This document shows, in pieces, positions 16,325 to 24,543 of a stretch of 64,000 bases of DNA. This DNA comes from Betaproteobacteria bacterium (GTDB taxonomy: Bacteria; Pseudomonadota; Gammaproteobacteria; Burkholderiales; Casimicrobiaceae). The stretch's first letter is position 1. Every line of letters begins with the position of its first letter. The stretch is from positions 1-64,000 of the forward strand of contig JADKEV010000024.1 in NCBI GenBank assembly GCA_016717855.1, written 5' to 3'. The position numbers and the translations under genes are program-made. The notes below the pieces were generated by a model. The model had not been told where the DNA came from, searched no databases, and saw only the letters and a list, made by a program, of their open reading frames with translations.

Positions 16325-17602
16325 ATGCCCTCGACGATGTTCCTCACGATGATCCTGTGCTTCGCGCTCAGCATCTCGGTGGCGGTGGCGATCGGGCTCG
16401 CCAGCCTGGTCGGCGCCTGGCAGGCGAACGTCAACCTGCTTGCGATCGTCAAGGAGATGTTCGGCGCGATCAACAAGTTTCCGCTGGCCGCGATCCCGTT
16501 CTTCATCCTGGCCGGCAACCTGATGGAGTCGGGCGGCATCTCGACCCGGCTGGTCGAGTTCGCCAAGTCCATCGTCGGCGGCATCCAGGGCGGGCTCGCC
16601 GCGACCTGCGTGCTGACGTGCATGATCTTCGCCGCGGTCTCGGGCTCCAGCGTGGCGACCACGTTCGCCATCGGCGCGATCCTGATCCCGGCGCTGATCA
16701 AGCATGGCTACCCGACCAATTTCGCCGCCGCGCTCCAGGCCACGTCGGCCGAGCTCGGCGTGATCATCCCGCCGTCGATCCCGATGATCCTGTACGGCGT
16801 ATCGGCCGAGGTCTCGATCGGCGAGATGTTCATCTCGGGCTTCGGGCCGGGGCTGCTGATCGGCGGCGTGCTGATGGCGTTCGTCATCCTCTACGCCAAA
16901 TGGAAGGGCTACGGCAAGGGCGACCGCGAGGGCAAGCTGCCGTTCCTGGTGGCCACGCGGCGCGCGGCGCTGGCGCTGCTGATGCCCGTGGTCATCCTGG
17001 GCGGCATCTACGGCGGAATCTTCACGCCGACCGAGGCCTCCGTCGTCGCCGTGTTCTACGCATTGATCATCGGAGTCGGCGTCTACCGGGAAACGAAGAT
17101 CGCCGACCTGCCGCGCGTGCTGCGGAAGAGCGTCATTTCCTCGGCGGTGATCATGTTCATCATCGCCAACGCGGGGCTGTTCAGCTACCTGATCACGCGC
17201 GCCGGCGTGCCCGAGATGATCGGCGCGTTCCTGGTCGAATGGCTGAAATCGCCGGCGCTGTTCCTGCTCGGCGTCAACCTGGCGCTGTTCGTCATCGGCA
17301 TGTTCATCGAGACTTCGGCGTCGATCATCGTGCTGGCGCCCATTCTGGCCCCCGTGGCCGTGCATTTCGGGATCGACCCGGTGCACTTCGGCATCGTGAT
17401 GGTCGTCAACCTGGCGCTGGGGATGATCACCCCGCCGTTCGGCGTCAACCTGTTCGCCGCGTGCACGGTCGCGCGGATATCGCTCGACCAGATCATCACC
17501 CGGCTCCTGCCTTTCGTGCTGGTCGTCTTCGCCTGCCTGATGGTGATCACGTATTTCCCGGTGATTTCGATCGGGCTGCGCGACCTGGTGTACGCGAAAT
17601 GA
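16325..17602 (+). CDS. TRAP transporter large permease, DctM family
   Basis: The 425-aa transport channel, with about twelve hydrophobic segments and the length typical of DctM. Conserved elements include AIPFFILAGNLMESGGIS near residue 55, a Ser-rich AAVSGSSVATTFAIGAI near 105, GVIIPPSIPMILYG near 145 and a second GMITPPFGVNLF near 360. These paired PPS/PPF loops belong to the ion-transporter superfamily fold. CGGAG precedes the ATG. With the DctP and DctQ genes it makes a complete secondary importer driven by a cation gradient. Confidence 0.93.
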   Translation: MPSTMFLTMILCFALSISVAVAIGLASLVGAWQANVNLLAIVKEMFGAINKFPLAAIPFFILAGNLMESGGISTRLVEFAKSIVGGIQGGLAATCVLTCMIFAAVSGSSVATTFAIGAILIPALIKHGYPTNFAAALQATSAELGVIIPPSIPMILYGVSAEVSIGEMFISGFGPGLLIGGVLMAFVILYAKWKGYGKGDREGKLPFLVATRRAALALLMPVVILGGIYGGIFTPTEASVVAVFYALIIGVGVYRETKIADLPRVLRKSVISSAVIMFIIANAGLFSYLITRAGVPEMIGAFLVEWLKSPALFLLGVNLALFVIGMFIETSASIIVLAPILAPVAVHFGIDPVHFGIVMVVNLALGMITPPFGVNLFAACTVARISLDQIITRLLPFVLVVFACLMVITYFPVISIGLRDLVYAK

Positions 17603-17662
17603 CCGGGCGCGCCGCGATGAATCGAAGTTCCCGGCATGCCGCCGTGAGCCCCGCCGGCTGAC

Positions 17663-18322
17663 ATGGCCTACACGTTCCAGTTCCGGGATGTCTTCGCGCA
17701 GCGCGATGCCATCGTCGACGGCCTGGTGCTGACATTGGAACTGAGCGCGGGCGTCATCGCCCTGGGCTTCGCGATCGGCGTGATGGTGGCCGCCGTGCTG
17801 GTGTACGGCAAGCCATGGGCCCGGCGCATCGCGGCCGGGTATGTCGAAGTGATCCGGAACACGCCGCTGCTGGTCCAGCTGTTCCTGATTTTCTTCGGCC
17901 TGCCCAGCCTGGGCCTGAAGCTGGACGTGATCACGGCGAGCGTCCTCGCGCTGACCATCAACCTCGGGGCCTACACCGCCGAGATCGTCAGGGCGGGCTT
18001 CGAGAGCATCCCGAAATCGCAGATCGAAGCCGGCATATCGCTCGGCCTGACCGGGCCGCAGGTGTTCCGCCACGTCGTGCTCCTGCCGGCGCTCAGGAAC
18101 GTCTACCCGTCGCTGACCAGCCAGTTCGTGCTGATGATGCTGGCGACCAGCGTGGTCTCGCAGATCTCGGCGGCCGAGCTGTTTCATGCCGGCTCGATCA
18201 TCCAGTCCAGGACCTTCCGCGACTTCGAGGTCTACACGGTCATCGCGGTCCTGTACCTGGGCTTGTCGCTGCTGCTGCGCATGGGCTTCAGCGTGTGCTA
18301 CCGACTCTTCTTTCGCCGCTGA
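17663..18322 (+). CDS. Polar amino acid ABC transporter permease (HisM/GlnP type), first
   Basis: Inner-membrane permease, 219 aa, of the polar-amino-acid class. It has about five helices, the N-terminal phrase IVDGLVLTLELS, the VIRNTPLLVQLFLIFFGLP segment diagnostic of HisMQ/GlnP permeases, and the coupling region ISLGLTGPQVFRHVVLLPAL. It starts 60 bases after the TRAP permease and could be cotranscribed, although it belongs to a different transporter. Its TGA overlaps the next ATG by one base. Homologous pairs serve amino acids and ectoine (EhuC/EhuD). Confidence 0.9.
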   Translation: MAYTFQFRDVFAQRDAIVDGLVLTLELSAGVIALGFAIGVMVAAVLVYGKPWARRIAAGYVEVIRNTPLLVQLFLIFFGLPSLGLKLDVITASVLALTINLGAYTAEIVRAGFESIPKSQIEAGISLGLTGPQVFRHVVLLPALRNVYPSLTSQFVLMMLATSVVSQISAAELFHAGSIIQSRTFRDFEVYTVIAVLYLGLSLLLRMGFSVCYRLFFRR

Positions 18323-18972
18323 TGATCCGCGAACTCTCCGGCACCGACGTGCTGTACCTGGTCATGGCCATGCGCTGGACCGTGTTCCTGACGCTGCTCG
18401 CGCTGGGCGGCGGCAGCGTGGTCGGCCTGGTGATCGCCGCCTGCGGCGCCTCGAAGAATCCCGCGTTGCGCTACCTGGCCCGGGGCTACGTCGGATTCGT
18501 CCAGGGCATCCCGCTGCTCGTCTGGCTGTTCATCTTCTATTTCGGGCTCTCCATCCTCGGCTACAGCCTGCCGCCCTGGATCGCGGCGGCGCTGGGATTC
18601 TCGGTCTACGCCGGCGCGTTCCTGGGCGAGATCTGGCGCGGCGCGCTGATCTCGATCCCGCGGACGCAGTGGGAGGCCGGCACGGCGATCGGGCTGACCT
18701 ATCTCGAGCAATTGCGCCACGTCATCATTCCCCAGGCCGTGCGGGTCGCCATACCGCCGACGGTGGGCTTTACCGTGCAGCTGATCAAGAACACGTCGCT
18801 GGCCGCGGTCATCGGCTTCGTCGAACTCACGCGCGAGGGGCAACTGACGACCGCGGCGACCTTCCAGCCCTTCGCGGTGTACCTGATCGTCGCGGCGCTG
18901 TATTTCTGCATGTGCTACCCCCTCACGCGTTACAGCAGGGCACTCGAAAGGACACGGCGTGTCGCTCGTTGA
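18322..18972 (+). CDS. Polar amino acid ABC transporter permease (HisQ/GlnP type), second
   Basis: A 216-aa permease paired with the preceding one. It has five hydrophobic segments, FVQGIPLLVWLFIFYFGLS as the family motif, and AIGLTYLEQLRHVIIPQAVR as the ATPase-contact loop. The ATG at 18322 overlaps the previous stop. The 3' end overlaps the ATPase GTG start by 14 bases. The two permeases are only moderately similar to each other, as in heterodimeric importers. Confidence 0.9.
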   Translation: MIRELSGTDVLYLVMAMRWTVFLTLLALGGGSVVGLVIAACGASKNPALRYLARGYVGFVQGIPLLVWLFIFYFGLSILGYSLPPWIAAALGFSVYAGAFLGEIWRGALISIPRTQWEAGTAIGLTYLEQLRHVIIPQAVRVAIPPTVGFTVQLIKNTSLAAVIGFVELTREGQLTTAATFQPFAVYLIVAALYFCMCYPLTRYSRALERTRRVAR

Positions 18973-19689
18973 ACTGAAGTCCGTGGTCAAGCGCTACGGA
19001 AAACACACGGTGCTGCAGGACGTCGACCTGCGGTCGACAAGGGCGAGATCATCGCCATCATCGGGCGCTCGGGCTCGGGCAAGAGCACGCTCCTGCGCTG
19101 CGTCAACGGGCTGGAGCCGGTGCAGGGCGGCGAGGTCTGGGTCGACGGCGTGGCGGTCCACGATCCGAAGGCCGATCTGCGCGCGTTGCGGGCCCGCGTC
19201 GGGATCGTCTTCCAGAGCTTCAACCTCTTCCCGCACCTGACGGTCGAGCGCAACGTCACGCTGGGCCCGATCATCGTCAAGGGCATGGCACCGGACGCCG
19301 CCGTGAAGCTCGCGCACGAAGCGTTGCGCAAAGTCGGGCTGGAGGAGAAGATCGGCGCCTATGCCGACGAACTCTCCGGCGGACAGCAACAACGGGTCGC
19401 CATCGCGCGCTCGCTCGCGATGGCGCCCACCATCATGTTGTTCGACGAGATCACGTCCGCACTGGACCCCGAGCTGGTGGGCGAAGTCCTGCTCGTCCTG
19501 GAGCAGATGGCGCGCGACGGCATGACCATGCTGCTGGTCACGCACGAGATGAACTTCGCGCGCCGGGTCGCGAATCGCGTGGTGTTCATGAACCAGGGCA
19601 AGGTGTGGGAGCAGGGGCCCGCGAAGGAGTTCTTTGCGGCGCCCAGGACGGACGAGTTGAAAAGCTTTCTGAATTCGGTTCTTCACTAG
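18959..19689 (+). CDS. Polar amino acid ABC transporter ATPase (frameshifted near Walker A)
   Basis: About 243 aa of a GlnQ/HisP/EhuA-type ATPase. A GTG at 18959 opens SLVELKSVVKRYGKHTVLQDVDLR. At 19031-19033 one G appears to be missing: CTGCGGTCGAC should be CTGCGGGTCGAC, which restores VDKGEIIAIIGRSGSGKST. The rest is intact: Q-loop VFQSFNLFPHLTV, signature LSGGQQQRV, Walker B IMLFDEITSALDP and switch VTHEMNFA. Read literally, the Walker A motif is lost from both fragments. The otherwise clean coding sequence suggests a sequencing error or a very recent mutation. Confidence 0.85.
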
Positions 19690-19701
19690 GAGGAGGTCAT
19701 C

Positions 19702-20487
19702 ATGTTCAAGAGATTGGTTCAATGCATCGCAGTCGTGGCACTCGCGCTGGGCAGCGCGGCGGCGCAGGCCGACAAGCTGGCCGATATCCTGGCCAAGGGC
19801 GTCGTGCGCATCATCGTGTTCACGGACGTGCCGCCGTTCAGCTCGACCAACGTCAATCGCGAGCTGGAAGGCTTCGACGTCGACCTGGCGAAGATGGTGG
19901 CGGCGGCGCTGGGCGTGAAGCTGGAGCTGGTGTCGGCCACCGCCGCCAACCGCATCCCCTACCTGCTCACCGACAAGGCCGACATGAACGTCGCAGCGAT
20001 GTCGGTCACCGCCGAGCGGGCCAAGCAGGTGATGTACAGCGCTCCGTACGCCGACACGTCGCTCGCGGTCTACGGACCGAAGTCCATCAGCGTGAAGTCA
20101 GGCGCCGACCTCGGCAAGCGCAAAGTCGCCGTGGCCAAAGGCACGACCGAGGACATCGTGCTCACTTCCCTCAATACCGGCGCCGACATCATGCGGATGG
20201 AAGACAACGCGACCTCGGTCCAGGCCTACCTGTCGGGCCAGTCGCAGTTCCTGGCCGCCAACTCCGTGGTCGTGGTCGAACTCGCGAAAAAGAATCCGAC
20301 CAAGGAGTTCGATTTCAAGTTCGCGCTGCGGCGGGCGCCGGCGCACATCACGGTGAAACTGGGCGAGCACAACCTGCTGCGCTGGCTCGACACGTTCATC
20401 TTCCAGGCCACGCTGACCGGCGACCTGGACAAGCTGCACGTGAAATGGCTGGGCGGGCCGATGACGGCGCCGCTGCCGCCGCTGTGA
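19702..20487 (+). CDS. Polar amino acid ABC transporter substrate-binding protein, first paralogue
   Basis: Periplasmic binding protein (family 3, SBP_bac_3), 261 aa, with a signal peptide ending near AAAQA (residue 23). The mature part starts DKLADILAKGVVRI. FDVDLAKMVAAALGVKLELV and AERAKQVMYSAPYA are the lobe signatures. A strong AGGAGG ribosome-binding site precedes ATG 19702, only 13 bases after the ATPase gene. It is clearly paralogous to the protein at 21928: both share the VNRE-EGFDV, GPK and NP-KEFD phrases. Confidence 0.92.
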   Translation: MFKRLVQCIAVVALALGSAAAQADKLADILAKGVVRIIVFTDVPPFSSTNVNRELEGFDVDLAKMVAAALGVKLELVSATAANRIPYLLTDKADMNVAAMSVTAERAKQVMYSAPYADTSLAVYGPKSISVKSGADLGKRKVAVAKGTTEDIVLTSLNTGADIMRMEDNATSVQAYLSGQSQFLAANSVVVVELAKKNPTKEFDFKFALRRAPAHITVKLGEHNLLRWLDTFIFQATLTGDLDKLHVKWLGGPMTAPLPPL

Positions 20488-20531
20488 GCTTGGGTGCGTG
20501 CGGGTGTGGCGTTGCTCTTCGGTCCGACGAT

Positions 20532-20562
20532 GATGGGTATCGCTGCGCTCCACACATCCTAC
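20532..20562 (-). repeat. 31-base intergenic repeat, single right arm (copy B1)
   Basis: GATGGGTATCGCTGCGCTCC followed by ACACATCCTAC, one base different from the right arm of copy A. It lies in the gap after the first amino-acid binding-protein gene. It has the same orientation as copy B2, so the two do not form a hairpin with each other. Confidence 0.88.
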
Positions 20563-20584
20563 GATTATCCATCCCACGGCCGGC

Positions 20585-20624
20585 TCCCTCGCCCCGCTTG
20601 CGAGGAGAGGGCTGGGGTGAGGGG
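20585..20624. repeat. Degenerate inverted repeat of the CCCTCGCCCC / GGGGTGAGGG kind
   Basis: CTCCCTCGCCCCGCTTGCGA followed by GGAGAGGGCTGGGGTGAGGG forms an imperfect hairpin between the two copies of the 31-base repeat. Similar intergenic units are widespread in proteobacteria. No function is inferred. Confidence 0.55.
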
Positions 20625-20642
20625 TGGTGCTTCGAAGAGCGC

Positions 20643-20673
20643 GATGGGTATCGCTTTGCTCCACCCATCCTAC
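20643..20673 (-). repeat. 31-base intergenic repeat, single right arm (copy B2)
   Basis: GATGGGTATCGCTTTGCTCC followed by ACCCATCCTAC, a variant arm with TTT in place of TGC. It lies 45 bases before the M24-family gene start. Confidence 0.88.
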
Positions 20674-20717
20674 GATGTTTGTGATACCTGATAGATAGCC
20701 GCCGATAGTCACCTCCC

Positions 20718-21875
20718 ATGTCGAAGCACGACTTCACGATCGAAGAATTCGCCACGCGGCGCGCGCGGGTGCGCGCGGCAATGGGCGCTGCGGGCCTGGA
20801 CTGGCTGGTGATGTTCCATCCGGTCTCGATCCACTGGCTGACCGGGTCGGATGGGAAGGCGTACCAGGAATTCCAGTGCCTGCTGCTCTCGGCGCAGCCG
20901 GGCCCGCTGGTCATCCTCACCCGCGAGGGCGAGCGCAACGAGTATCTGGACGACGTGCTGGCCGACGAGATCTTCACCTTCGGCGGCGGGGAGAACGAGG
21001 ACGCGGTCGCGGTGTTCCAGGAGATCGCCGACTCGCTCGGGCTGCGCAGCGCCCGCGTCGGGATGGAAGTGCCGGCGTACTACCTGCATCCACACGATTA
21101 CGTGCGTCTCCGGCAGTTCTTCGGCAGCGCGCTGGTGGCGGAGCCGACCAACCTGGTCCACGACCTCAAGCTCGTCAAGTCCCCGGCCGAACTGGCCTAC
21201 ATACGGGAGGCCGCGCGCAAGGCCGACGCCGCGATGGCGGCGTTCGCCGCCGGCTTGCAGGAAGGCCGGAGCGAGCTGGCCCTGGCCGGCAGGGTCCATG
21301 CAACGCTCCTCGAAGCCGACAGCGTGCTGGCGGCCAGCCCGATCAACCTGGTCTCCGGCGAGCGCGCCGGCTACAGTCATGGCGCGCCCACCGAGCGGCG
21401 CCTGCGCCGGGGTGACACCGGCAACGTCGAATACGGCGCGACGCACCGGCGCTACACCTCGACCATCGGCCGCCAGTTCAGCATGGGCGAGCCGTCCCGG
21501 CGGCTGCTCGAGATCTACGACGTGGTGCGCCGCGCCTGCGACGCCTGCATCGCCGCGATTCGCGACGGCGTGCCTGCCGTGGAACCGCACCGGGCGGCGA
21601 AACGGGTGATCGCCGATGCGGGCTTCGAGCGCTATCGCGTCCATACTTCGGGGTACGGGCTGGCGCCCGGCTTTCCGCCGACCTGGGGCGAGCCGATGCA
21701 CATGCTCGAAGGCAGCACGTACACGCTGCGCGCAGGCATGGTGGTCAGCGTCGAGCCGCCGGTCTTCATCGGCGAGGAACGGCTGGGCGCGCGCATCATC
21801 GACAATGTGCTGGTCACCAGGGATGGCGCCGAGTTGCTGACGCGGTTCGGCCGCGACATCATCGTGGCCGGGTGA
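20718..21875 (+). CDS. M24-family hydrolase without metal ligands, creatinase/ectoine-hydrolase (EutD/DoeA) type
   Basis: A 385-aa pita-bread-fold protein: an N-terminal creatinase domain (residues 1-150), then the M24 domain. The metal positions of true aminopeptidases are altered: the first Asp is Glu (GNVEYGA), the second Asp becomes Ser (YTSTIGR), and the HG-GH histidine is Ser (TSGYGLAPGF). Metal loss is typical of creatinase and of ectoine hydrolase, and the phrase PPTWGE after GYGL is close to ectoine-hydrolase proteins as I recall them. It probably opens a cyclic or amidine C-N bond. It sits between two binding-protein paralogues and upstream of a DoeB-like deacylase. Confidence 0.8.
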   Translation: MSKHDFTIEEFATRRARVRAAMGAAGLDWLVMFHPVSIHWLTGSDGKAYQEFQCLLLSAQPGPLVILTREGERNEYLDDVLADEIFTFGGGENEDAVAVFQEIADSLGLRSARVGMEVPAYYLHPHDYVRLRQFFGSALVAEPTNLVHDLKLVKSPAELAYIREAARKADAAMAAFAAGLQEGRSELALAGRVHATLLEADSVLAASPINLVSGERAGYSHGAPTERRLRRGDTGNVEYGATHRRYTSTIGRQFSMGEPSRRLLEIYDVVRRACDACIAAIRDGVPAVEPHRAAKRVIADAGFERYRVHTSGYGLAPGFPPTWGEPMHMLEGSTYTLRAGMVVSVEPPVFIGEERLGARIIDNVLVTRDGAELLTRFGRDIIVAG

Positions 21876-21927
21876 GGTTGCGGCACGGGAGGATTTCACG
21901 ATTTCGTTTTTTCACAGGGAGCAAACC

Positions 21928-22713
21928 ATGATCAAGAAATGGATTCAGTCGGTAGCGGTCGTCCTGTTGTCCGTTGGCCTGTTCGGTCCCGCGCTGGCCG
22001 ATCGCTTCGAGGAGATCATCGCCAAGGGCGTAGTGCGCATCGGCGTGCCGCTCGACGTGCCGCCGTTCGGCTCGCAGAACGTCAACCGCGAGGCGGAAGG
22101 TTTCGACGTCGAGATGGCCGGCATGGTCGCCAAGGCGCTGGGGGTGAAGCTGGAGCTCACGCAGATCACCGGCGCGAACCGCCTGCCCTTCCTGCTCACC
22201 GACAAGGTCGACATTATTATTTCGGTGATGGGACTGACGCCGGAGCGGGCCAAGCAGATCATGTTCACCGCGCCGTACGCGAACACGTCGCTGGCGGTCT
22301 ACGGCCCGAAGAACCTCAACGTCAAGTCTCCCGCCGACCTGGGCAACTACAAGGTCGCCGCGGCCAAGGGCACGACCCAGGAACTGGCGCTGTCCGCCGC
22401 CAATCCCAAGGCCAACATCATGCGCACCGAGGATGACGCCACGGCCGCCGCGGCCTATCTCTCGGGACAGGCGCAGATCTTCGCGACCAACAGCATCGTC
22501 GCGATCGATCTCGCGAAGAAGAACCCCAACAAGGAATTCGACCTCAAGTTCAACATCCGCCGGAGCCCCGCGCACATGGGCGTGAAAATGGGCGAACACA
22601 CCCTGGTGCGCTGGCTCGATTCGTTCATCTTCTTCAACACCATGAACACCGAGCTGGACAGGCTGCACATCAAGTGGCTCGGCCGTCCGATGGAACCGAT
22701 GCCGGCATTGTGA
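21928..22713 (+). CDS. Polar amino acid ABC transporter substrate-binding protein, second paralogue
   Basis: Periplasmic SBP_bac_3 protein, 261 aa, the same length as the paralogue at 19702. It has a signal peptide (FGPALA, about 24 residues), then DRFEEIIAKGVVRIGV. The ligand-pocket regions differ from the paralogue in places (VPLDVPPFGSQNV against VFTDVPPFSSTNV), so it may bind a related but different ligand through the same permeases. AGGGAGC precedes the ATG. Its TGA overlaps the next ATG. Confidence 0.92.
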   Translation: MIKKWIQSVAVVLLSVGLFGPALADRFEEIIAKGVVRIGVPLDVPPFGSQNVNREAEGFDVEMAGMVAKALGVKLELTQITGANRLPFLLTDKVDIIISVMGLTPERAKQIMFTAPYANTSLAVYGPKNLNVKSPADLGNYKVAAAKGTTQELALSAANPKANIMRTEDDATAAAAYLSGQAQIFATNSIVAIDLAKKNPNKEFDLKFNIRRSPAHMGVKMGEHTLVRWLDSFIFFNTMNTELDRLHIKWLGRPMEPMPAL

Positions 22714-23501
22714 TGCAGGACGCTACCCAAAGAGAGGTGCGCTGGGACCGGCTGACGGCCCCGGCGCTGGTCCAGGCCGCCCGCGAGAAGACGGTCGTCA
22801 TCATCCCGCTGGGCGCCACCGAACAGCACGGGCCGCACCTGCCGGTGCAGGTCGACTGGCGGCTCGCCTACGAAGTTTCGCTGCGCGCCGCGCGCCTGAT
22901 GCACGGCCGGCAGGCGGCGCTGGTCACCCCGGCGATTCCGTTCGGCATGTCCGAGCACCACATGTCGCTGGGCGGCACGCTGACCCTGAACTTCGCGACC
23001 ATGGCCGCCGTCGTCGGCTGCGTGGTGCGCTCCGCGGCGCGCCACGGCTTCGAGCGCATCTTCGTGCTGAATGGCCACGGCGGGAACATCGCTGCGCTGG
23101 AGACCATCATCACCGAACTGACGATCGAGTTGAAGCTGCCGCTGGCGGGCGGCACGTACTGGCAGATCGCCGCCGATTCGATCCGCAAGATCCTGCAGCA
23201 CCAGGGCGTGGTGCTGCATGCCTGCGAAGCGGAGACGTCGATGTTGCAGGCGCTGTCGCCCGAGACAGTGATGCCGCTCGATGCATCGTTGACGGCGCCC
23301 CTGGTGCCCGGCCTGTCGGCCATCGCCGGGGTCAATCCCGGCGTGTACCGGTGGCAGCAGCTCCAGACGCGCTCGAAGCTGGGCCTGATCGGCGAAGCCT
23401 GGGCGGCGACGCCGGAAAAGGGCCGGCTGCTGCTGGACGCCGTCGCGCGCGACGTGGCCGATGCGCTGTCGAACCAGGCTTTGTGGGAAGCCCCGATATG
23501 A
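22713..23501 (+). CDS. Creatininase-family amidohydrolase
   Basis: A 262-aa metal-dependent cyclic amidohydrolase-like protein. The metal-site motifs of the creatininase family are present: PLGATEQHGPHLPVQVD (Glu, His, Asp) near residue 30, LNGHGGN near 115, and ACEAETSM near 170. Family members hydrolyse creatinine, formamides or ring amides. The start overlaps the preceding stop (TGATG), so it is translated with the binding protein. With the creatinase-like protein at 20718 a creatinine route can be imagined, but the rest of the cluster points to other cyclic compounds. Confidence 0.87.
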   Translation: MQDATQREVRWDRLTAPALVQAAREKTVVIIPLGATEQHGPHLPVQVDWRLAYEVSLRAARLMHGRQAALVTPAIPFGMSEHHMSLGGTLTLNFATMAAVVGCVVRSAARHGFERIFVLNGHGGNIAALETIITELTIELKLPLAGGTYWQIAADSIRKILQHQGVVLHACEAETSMLQALSPETVMPLDASLTAPLVPGLSAIAGVNPGVYRWQQLQTRSKLGLIGEAWAATPEKGRLLLDAVARDVADALSNQALWEAPI

Positions 23502-23519
23502 TTCACTACAAGGTCTGAC

Positions 23520-24527
23520 ATGGGCACAACGGTATTCAGCGACATCGACTGGAGCAAAGAGGGCAAGCAGGTGGGGTCGCTGTTCCTGCCCCATTCGCCG
23601 GATGACGACGCATGGGGCGTGATTCCCTTTCCCGCGGCCTCGATCCGGAACGGCGACGGGCCGGTCGTCGTGGTTTCGGGCGCGGTGCACGGCGACGAGT
23701 ACGAAGGGCCGGTGGTCGTCGCCGAATTGCTGCGCAAGATCCAGCCGGACGACGTGCAGGGCCAGCTCATCCTGCTGCCCGCGTTCAACGCGCCGGCGAT
23801 GCGTGCCGGCCGGCGCACGTCGCCGATCGACCACCTGAACCTCGCCCGCGTGTTCCCGGGCGACGACTTCGGCGCGCCCACGCAGCAGATCGCCCGCTAC
23901 GTGGCCGAGAACATCTTCACGCTGGCGGACTTCTACCTGGACCTGCACGCGGGCGGCAGGACGCTCTTCATCCAGCCCAGCACGCATGTCGTGGTGAGCG
24001 AGGGCATGGCCCCCGAACTGGTGCGGACCAACGCCCGGCTGGCCGAGGTTTTCGGGGTCGGCATCACGGTGCAGACGACCAACATGGGCGACTACCGGAT
24101 GCCGGCGGCGTACACCAGCGTGGGCGGCATCCCCACGCTGGCGGCCGAGATGGGGATGGGCGGATGGGTCACCGGCGATTCGGTGAAAGCCACCCGCGAA
24201 GCGACCCACCGCTTCCTGAAACACACCGGCGTGCTGCCGCGGATCGAGACCGTCCCCGGCGTCCCCACGCGGTGGACGCGGATCAACGGCGCGGCCGCCT
24301 ACGTCTTCGCGCCCTGCGATGGCTATTTCGAGCGGCGTTTCGAACTGGGCGACGCGATCGCGACCGGCCAGGTCGCCGGCCTGATGCATCACCTGGAACG
24401 CCCCGAACAGGAACCCGAACCGGTGTACTTCAAGTCCGGCGGCACGCTTTATGCGCACGGGCTGGTCGGCCACGTGCGGGCCGGCCAGAACCTGGCGGTG
24501 CTGACGCAGGACATCAGCGCGCCATGA
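23520..24527 (+). CDS. Succinylglutamate desuccinylase/aspartoacylase family deacylase (EutE/DoeB-like)
   Basis: A 335-aa zinc-dependent M14-type deacylase. HGDEYEG (H-x-x-E zinc ligands, about residue 65) and DLHAGG (third ligand, about 143) are present, with NLARVFPGD between. In ectoine degradation the homologous DoeB/EutE removes the acetyl group from N-acetyl-diaminobutyrate after the M24 enzyme opens the ring. It starts 18 bases after the creatininase-family gene. A second member of the same family lies at 35490. Confidence 0.88.
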   Translation: MGTTVFSDIDWSKEGKQVGSLFLPHSPDDDAWGVIPFPAASIRNGDGPVVVVSGAVHGDEYEGPVVVAELLRKIQPDDVQGQLILLPAFNAPAMRAGRRTSPIDHLNLARVFPGDDFGAPTQQIARYVAENIFTLADFYLDLHAGGRTLFIQPSTHVVVSEGMAPELVRTNARLAEVFGVGITVQTTNMGDYRMPAAYTSVGGIPTLAAEMGMGGWVTGDSVKATREATHRFLKHTGVLPRIETVPGVPTRWTRINGAAAYVFAPCDGYFERRFELGDAIATGQVAGLMHHLERPEQEPEPVYFKSGGTLYAHGLVGHVRAGQNLAVLTQDISAP

Positions 24528-24543
24528 CGCGAAGGAACCCACG

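Noticed and set aside
16310..18187. A 625-codon minus-strand frame opposite the TRAP permease
   Set aside because: Asp/Arg/His/Gln-rich antisense shadow of a hydrophobic gene.
20585..20624. A transcription terminator after the first amino-acid binding-protein gene
   Set aside because: The hairpin is imperfect and has no T run; it fits a dispersed intergenic repeat better.
20718..23501. A complete creatinine to sarcosine pathway
   Set aside because: Both creatinase- and creatininase-like folds are present, but the M24 protein resembles ectoine hydrolases more, and no sarcosine oxidase or urea genes are nearby.
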